From Liolophura sinensis (lineage: Eukaryota > Mollusca > Polyplacophora > Chitonida > Chitonidae): a DNA stretch of 64,000 bases. The position numbers and the translations under genes are program-made. Below, one piece after another: positions 58,056 through 64,000 of this stretch (position 1 is the stretch's first letter; each line of letters opens with the position of its first letter). The notes below the pieces were generated by a model that saw nothing but the letters and a program-made list of their open reading frames with translations, searched no databases and was not told where the DNA came from. Location: NCBI RefSeq assembly GCF_032854445.1, contig NC_088305.1, positions 23,038,955 through 23,102,954 of the forward strand, given 5' to 3'.

Positions 58056-59299
58056 TTGTGATTTACTGTTTATCAGGTAACGTGAGTGATATGTACGCAT
58101 GATTCATTTGCTCAGTGTCCGCCATTTTTTGTCAGCATGACAAGGAATGCTCGCCTGACAAATTATGTAAGTGTCAATTATTCATACAAAGACTAACAGG
58201 TGTGTAAGTTTGAATAATGTCATAAGTTTTCACCAAGTATGGTAACATGAACAAAGATAGTTTTAGCGTGTGTAATCTGAGCAGTGATGCAATGTTTACG
58301 TGAACAGCTGATGGTTTGTGTAGGAACGCACACGGCTGTAATGGTTTCCTCTAAGTGAGAAAAACTACATATTGTAGCTCCAATTGGATGTTTAAATCTG
58401 TCTCATCCTATACATAAATTGTAAGATAGCGGGACAGTGTTAACAGTTCTTATGTAGTTAAATACTGTACTGAGTAGGTTGTACAGTGCTAACAGGGTTG
58501 GTGACCTAGGCAACTATAAGGCCACAGTGTTTGCACTGTATAAGTTACCTCCCTTGACTTGAAATTGAATTCTTTACAATGATTTACAAATTTGGTCATA
58601 TGATAATATGCTTAATTTAAACGAAAAAAACTGTAAATTACTATGGTTTAGTTTGATGGCCATTAATACTGATTACTGATTACTGTATGTACCCATTTAT
58701 TTTGATAAATAATGAATGTAAGATAATGTTTGACTTTCTTACATGTGACACCTGTAGTAAGGTATGCTATTGGGACAAACTTAGGAGACATCCCAGCGGA
58801 GTCCTGTCAGCAACTATCGGCAGCATTTGGTGTAAGATGGTCAAATTGTCTGATTGTAGTCATGAACCATCATGGTTTATTGGCACCTGCGTGTAGTAGT
58901 GCATGTGTTGCAATGTTTTCAAACAGTCTTGAACATACTTGTACATGCTGTGAATTTATTTTCCTGATAGCAGCACCTTACTTATATTACATGTATATTG
59001 TTTTCAAGTTCGCAACTTCATTTCTTTGGAAAGTTTATTGTTTTAAGTTAAAAGCATAAGTACCAGGGTTACCCCCACTGATAGTACACAGAACCAGCTT
59101 CAGAGATTTATGATCATACACTGTAAAAAGTATAGGAGTCATACGTAAGAGAAGAACCAAATACATCTAGCAATGTGTAATACATATATCACCATTTTAC
59201 TTAATAATACTGTAAAAGTACTAAGTGTCGTTCTGATATGCTTGTTTTCTCGGGTATTTCTGTCTCTTTGTACCACCTGTATGCAGTGACCATCTCCAT

Positions 59300-59640
59300 G
59301 AGTATAAAAAAGGAAGTCACTCCAAATGAGTTTTGCAGTCTTTGCAAGTCATTAGTTATACGCCTTTCACATCTCTTGTGTCTTCCAGCACGTCACGGGG
59401 GAACTGCTTACTCCTTCTCTGTACAAGTTACTAGCTGTACACCTAGCACAGTCTTTGCGTCTTCCCGCACATCACTGAGATTGCCGACTGCTTCTCTTTG
59501 CATGTCATTAGTTATACACCTTTCACATCTCTTGCGTCTTCCAGCACATTACTGCTGGGGTTTTACTTATGTGTCCTGCATTCTGGAAATTGGCTGTAAG
59601 CCTCACGTATTTTCAATTTCAGCAACCAGCGGATGGTTGT
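59300..59640 (+). repeat. Short minisatellite in the E module
   Basis: Repeats of the type AGTCATTAGTTATACACCTTT followed by CACATCTCTTGCGTCTTCCA and AGCACATCACTG have a period near 90-100 bp. The same block is at 62690-63110. Confidence 0.7.
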
Positions 59641-59765
59641 GGGTATGACATTTGCTTGGTTCGGTTTCCTCCCATCATACTGCTGTCTGGGAGCTGTCGT
59701 AAATAATAAATGAAATACTCCTCAGTACGGGCTAAATCACCAATTAAACAAATAAATAAATAAAT
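59640..59765 (+). mobile_element. Diverged SINE family 2 3' end
   Basis: GGTTTCCTCCCATCATACTG, GAGCTGTCGTAAATAATAAA and a CAAATAAATAAATAAAT tail match the 3' half of family 2. It is shared with 63115-63258, so it was present before that duplication. Confidence 0.8.
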
Positions 59766-60596
59766 TCAATCGGGTGACACTTCAAACTAACCACCGCTAG
59801 AAACTCCAAACTCATCCTATTACTCCAAAACTGCCTCACACATCACCAACTTCACAGTCCTCACGTTTTGGTCGACATATTAAGGCCAGTTTTTGGCTGA
59901 TTATATAAATGGATAAAGTGGAAGTGTTTGTGTGTTTTATGAGCATAGTTTGTTTAGCTCTCAGTTACAGATCTCAGTCAGAATGAAAATTCCAGCTCCA
60001 ACAGTAAATTTGTGAATCATGTGATTAATATGTGCATTTCATTCATTTCAATGGATTCCATCATTCTTCGGCGTCTCAATGAGTGATGCATTTGCAGATA
60101 TGTTCAGATTTTCCATCACTCAAATTCATAGATTTGGATGATTCAAAGTGTTATGATTGATTTTATTTGCTTTATTAAATTGTTCCTAATTGTGTGATCT
60201 TCACATTGTTTTAAAAGAAACTGACAATGCACTAATTTAATTTGACAAATTTATTGACATTATTGCCATCTGACCGCGAGGATTGAAGTATGTACATGAA
60301 ATATTAATTTCAACACTGGTATGAAAGTTTAATGGACGGACAAATTTGTGTTTAGCTTTAAAACCCGGTGAACCACGGAAATCATTTGACACTAACTCCA
60401 ATTCAAATTTTAAGTATCGAACTGACCCTACAAATAATTACAGTTTGTAATGTGTTCTGTTTTGTTTTCAACTGAAATTTGTTGCATTTGAAATATATAC
60501 TTGGGCAGATCTTTAGAAGAAAAATCATAACACATGTGTATGTTCACATCACATTTTCAGCTTCCTCTATATTAATATTCATGAACGTTGCAGCAG

Positions 60597-61045
60597 GACA
60601 CAGACCCCCATTACAACTTCCGTTTTTCGGTACGAATGCAATTCTGTGTATTTTAGGGTATAAAGTCTTTTCTTGCTGCCAGCCTGCCGTTTTTGGAGTA
60701 CAGGTGCATCCTTGGTATCAAAGTGGTGGAAATTGTCTAAGATTTGGGCAGGTATGAGTTTTAATGATAAAAGTTTAAGATTCTGGGCGATAGGGCACAA
60801 GGAGACAGGTAGTGAAGAGGCTGCGAGTGACGTCCCCTTGGCGTTGATAGGCACCCCTCCCGGCTGCCAACATAGAAAGGTCCAGATTTTCGCTGCCAAC
60901 CTATGTCAAGATTTTTATGGCTTCTTTCTCACAGGCTGGGCCAGATATGCACTAAAGCTCATTGGCTACGGAATGTTTGGGACTGAGCTACAGCGCTGAA
61001 CGTTAACATTGTCGCTTAAGGAAAACTAATGGGGGTCTGTGGTCA
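60597..61045 (+). mobile_element. MITE-like element, copy C4
   Basis: Ends are GGACACAGACCCCCATTAC and, inverted, TGACCACAGACCCCCATTAG. It is very similar to C2 (54990-55438), including flanks, so the two arose by tandem duplication rather than separate insertion. Confidence 0.8.
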
Positions 61046-62689
61046 GCATAGCGATTGGCTAATATTACCGAAGTAATATAACTGCGGGGACTGCTCAGGG
61101 GCATATGGTCAATTGAATAGCGTGACTGTCTGAATGGAGACGCTGCTTCGAGCCCTTTATTTATTTTTGCTTTCTTACGTCAAAAGGCGTTAACATTACA
61201 CAAAATTCTCTGCGGTTTATTGTTTATCAGATAACTTAAGCGATATGTACCCATGATTCATTTGCTGAGTGTCCGCCATTTTTATCAGCTTAATTATGTA
61301 AATGTCAGTTATTCATACAAAGATTAACAGGTGTGTAAGTTTGAATTATGTCCTAAGTTTTCATCAAGCTTGGTAACATGAACAAAGATAATTATAGCGT
61401 GTGTAATCTGAGCAGTTATGAAATGTTTACGTGTACTCGAACAGCTGATCGATTGTGTGGGAACTCACACGGCTGTAATGGATTCCTCTCAGTAAGCAAA
61501 ACCACATACTGTAGCTCCAATTGGAGGTTTAACTCTGTCTCATCCTATACATAAGTTGTAAGATAGCGGAACAGTGTTAACAGTGCTTATGTAGTCAAAT
61601 ACTGTACTGAGTAGGTTGTACAGTGCTAACAGGGTTTGTAATCTTGGCAATTTGATGTCTAGAGTGTTTGCACTGTATAAGTTACCTCCCTTGACTTGAA
61701 ATTGAATTCTTTACAATGATTTACCAGTTTGGTCATATGAGTATATGTATAATGTAAAACAAGAAAACTGTAAATTACTGTGGTTTAGTGTGTTGGCCAT
61801 TAATACTAATTACTGTCAGTGTAATGCAGACCCACGTATTTTGATGAATAATGAATGTAACATAATGTTTGACTTTCTTACATGTGACACCTGTAGTAAG
61901 TTATACCATTTGGACAAACATAGGAGACATCCCAGTGGGGTCCTGTCAGCAACTATAGGCAACATTTGGTGTAAGATGGTCAAATTGTCTGATTGTAGTC
62001 ATGAACCATCATGGTTTATTGGCACCTGCGTGTAGTAGTGCTTGTCTTGCAATGTTTTCAAACAGTCTTGTGCATACTTGTACATGCTGTGATTTTATTT
62101 TCCTCTTAGTTTTTGTTTATCCTGTTAGTTTTTGTTTATATCGTAACTCATTGACAAGTTGGTATAATGCTGTGTAATAAAACGGTACCTGGACCGCCCC
62201 ATTAAATAATGGTGATATAGCTAAGACAGCATAGATGTTCATGTAAATACTTCTAGTCAGTTAAACGTGTTACATTGAGTAAAGTATTGTTTCAGATAAT
62301 TGATGTTTTGCTATTCACATGTAATTTCTAATAGCAGCACCTTACTTATATTACATGTATATTGCTTTCAAGTTCGCTACTTTTATTACTTTGGAAAGTT
62401 TTTTGTTTTAAGTTAAACAAATGAGGACCAGGGTTACCCTCACTGACAGTACACACCACCAGCTTCAGAGATTTATGATCATACACTGTAAAAAGTATAG
62501 GAGTCATACGTAAGAGAAGTACCAAATACAGCTAGCAATGTGTAATACACATATCACCAATTTACTTAATAATACTGTAAAAGTACTAAGTGTCGTTCTG
62601 ATATGCTTGTTTTCTCGGGTCTTTCCGTCTCTTTGTATTACCTGTATACAGTAACCATCTCCATGAGTATATAAAAGAACGTCAATCGG

Positions 62690-63110
62690 AATGAGTTTTG
62701 TAGTCCTTTTTTATTCCATGGTGCTTTACATATACACCTAACACAGTCCTTGCGTTTTCCAGCACATCACTGGGAACTGCTTATTGCTTCTCTGTACAAG
62801 TTACTAGCTGTACACCTAGCACAGTCTTTGCGTCATTCCAGCACATCACTGAGATCTGCTGACTGCTTCTCTTTGCAAGTCATTAGTTATACACCTTTCA
62901 CATCTTCTTGTGTCTTCCAACACGTCACGGGGGAACTGCTTACTGCTTCTCTGTACAACACATCACTGGGATCTGCTGACGGCTTCTCTTTGCAATTCAT
63001 TAGTTATACACCTTTCACATCATTTGCGTCTTCTAGCCCATTACTGCTGGGATTTCACTTATGTGTCCTGCATTCTGGAAATCGGCTGTAAGCCTCACCT
63101 ATTTTCACTT
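62690..63110 (+). repeat. Short minisatellite in the E module, second copy
   Basis: Same repeats as 59300-59640, with one more sub-unit (additional TACAACACATCACTGGGATC block). Confidence 0.7.
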
Positions 63111-63114
63111 TCAA

Positions 63115-63258
63115 CAACCAATGGATGGTTTTGGGTATGACATGTACTTGGTTCGGTTTCCTCCCATCATACTGCTGCCTGGGAGCTGTCGTAAATAATA
63201 AATGAAATACTCCTCAGTTCGGGCTATATCACCAATCAAACAAACAAATAAATAAATT
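63115..63258 (+). mobile_element. Diverged SINE family 2 3' end, second copy
   Basis: Duplicate of 59640-59765 within unit 5. The tail is CAAACAAATAAATAAAT. Confidence 0.8.
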
Positions 63259-64000
63259 CAATCGGTGACACTTTTAAACTAACCCACCGCTAGAAACCCC
63301 AGCTCATCCTGAGACTCCGAAACCGCCTCACACATCACCAACTTCACAGTCATCACGTTTTGGTCGACATATTAAGGCCAGATTTTGCTGATTTTATAAA
63401 TGGATAAAGTGGAAGTGTTTGTGTGTTTTATGAGCATAGTTTGTGTTGCTTTCAGTTACAGATCTCAGTCAGAATAAAAATTCCAGCTCCAACAATGAAT
63501 TTGTAAATCATGTGATCAATGTGGTGCATTGCATTCATTTCAATGGATTCCATTATTCCTCGGCGTCTAAATGAGTGATAAATTTGCAGATATGTTCAGA
63601 TTTTCCATCACACAGATTCATGGATTTGGATGATTCAAAGTGCTATGATTGATTTTATTTGCTTTATTAAATTGTTCCAAATTCTGTGATCTTGACATTG
63701 TTTTAAAAAAAATTGACAATGCACTGTAATTTTATTTGACAAATTTATTGACATTATTGCCATCTGACCGACAAGGATTGAAGTATGGACATGAAATAAT
63801 TATTTCAACACTGGTTTGAAAGTTTAATGGATGGACAAATTTGTGTTTAGCTTTAAAACCCGGTGAACCACGGAAAATCATTTGACATTGACTCCAATTC
63901 AAGTTTTAAGTATCAAACTTACCCTACAAATAATTACAGTTTGCATTGTATTCTATTTTGTTTTAAATTAAAATTGGTTGCATTTGAAATATATACTTGG

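Larger units (their letters stand above)
58056..61276 (+). repeat. Tandem array unit 4 (with minisatellite and SINE insert)
   Basis: Module order is the end of F (58056-58116), D (58117-58515), E (58515-60000), A (60000-60355), B (60355-60510), C (60597-61045), F (61045-61276). Compared with unit 2, E is longer by a repetitive block and a SINE tail (about 59300-59770). Confidence 0.85.
61277..64000 (+). repeat. Tandem array unit 5 (runs off the window)
   Basis: Module order is D (61277-61655), E (61655-63490), A (63490-63845), B (63845-64000), cut by the window edge. The first part of E (61655-62680) is nearly identical to unit 2 (53215-54240), but the later part carries the minisatellite and SINE of unit 4, so unit 5 is a mosaic. 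Confidence 0.85.

Overview
The window looks like nuclear DNA of an invertebrate animal, most likely a marine mollusc (inference). It is AT-rich and intron-bearing, with few genes and many repeats. It carries two tRNA-derived SINE families whose sequences I recognise from mollusc genomes, several non-LTR retrotransposons (one with a 2A-like motif, one of I/Nimb type), a Penelope-like element and at least five satellite or minisatellite arrays. I see no rRNA gene, CRISPR array or prokaryote-style operon.

Layout. 1.1-6.3 kb: a nearly complete minus-strand LINE (Gag-like ORF1; ORF2 with endonuclease, RT, RNase H and a zinc knuckle) whose reading frames are broken at four places, three of them in homopolymer runs. 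7-11.3 kb: nested SINEs, a 49-bp minisatellite and a 54-bp satellite. 11.5-12.5 kb: the first of three minus-strand paralogous genes for a type II membrane, glycosyltransferase-like protein (the others are at 29.0-30.0 and 35.5-36.5 kb). 14-18 kb: SINE copies. 19-21.3 kb: a decayed plus-strand LINE. 21.8-24.2 kb: a 51-bp satellite with higher-order structure. 27.9-28.4 kb: a reverse transcriptase fragment. 30.2-30.6 kb: a 21-bp minisatellite. 36.6-38.8 kb: a Penelope-like element between long inverted arms. 39.0-41.3 kb: an almost perfectly uniform 20-bp satellite. 41.8-42.1 kb: an intact SINE with a perfect 13-bp target duplication. 46-47.2 kb: a MITE-like copy and an SGNH-hydrolase fragment. 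49.2-51.4 kb: a decayed LINE with a 2A-like motif. 51.4-64 kb: a complex tandem array of a roughly 3-kb unit carrying four more copies of the MITE-like element.

The only convincing host genes are the three glycosyltransferase-like paralogs. In each, the visible exon starts at the same splice acceptor just before a transmembrane segment and runs to the stop codon. The start codon must therefore lie in an upstream exon that I could not find. Copies 2 and 3 share a 302-bp stretch of perfect identity between diverged flanks, which points to gene conversion. Everything else is mobile or tandemly repeated DNA, and most long open frames outside the three genes and the retroelements are by-products of repeat periods divisible by three.
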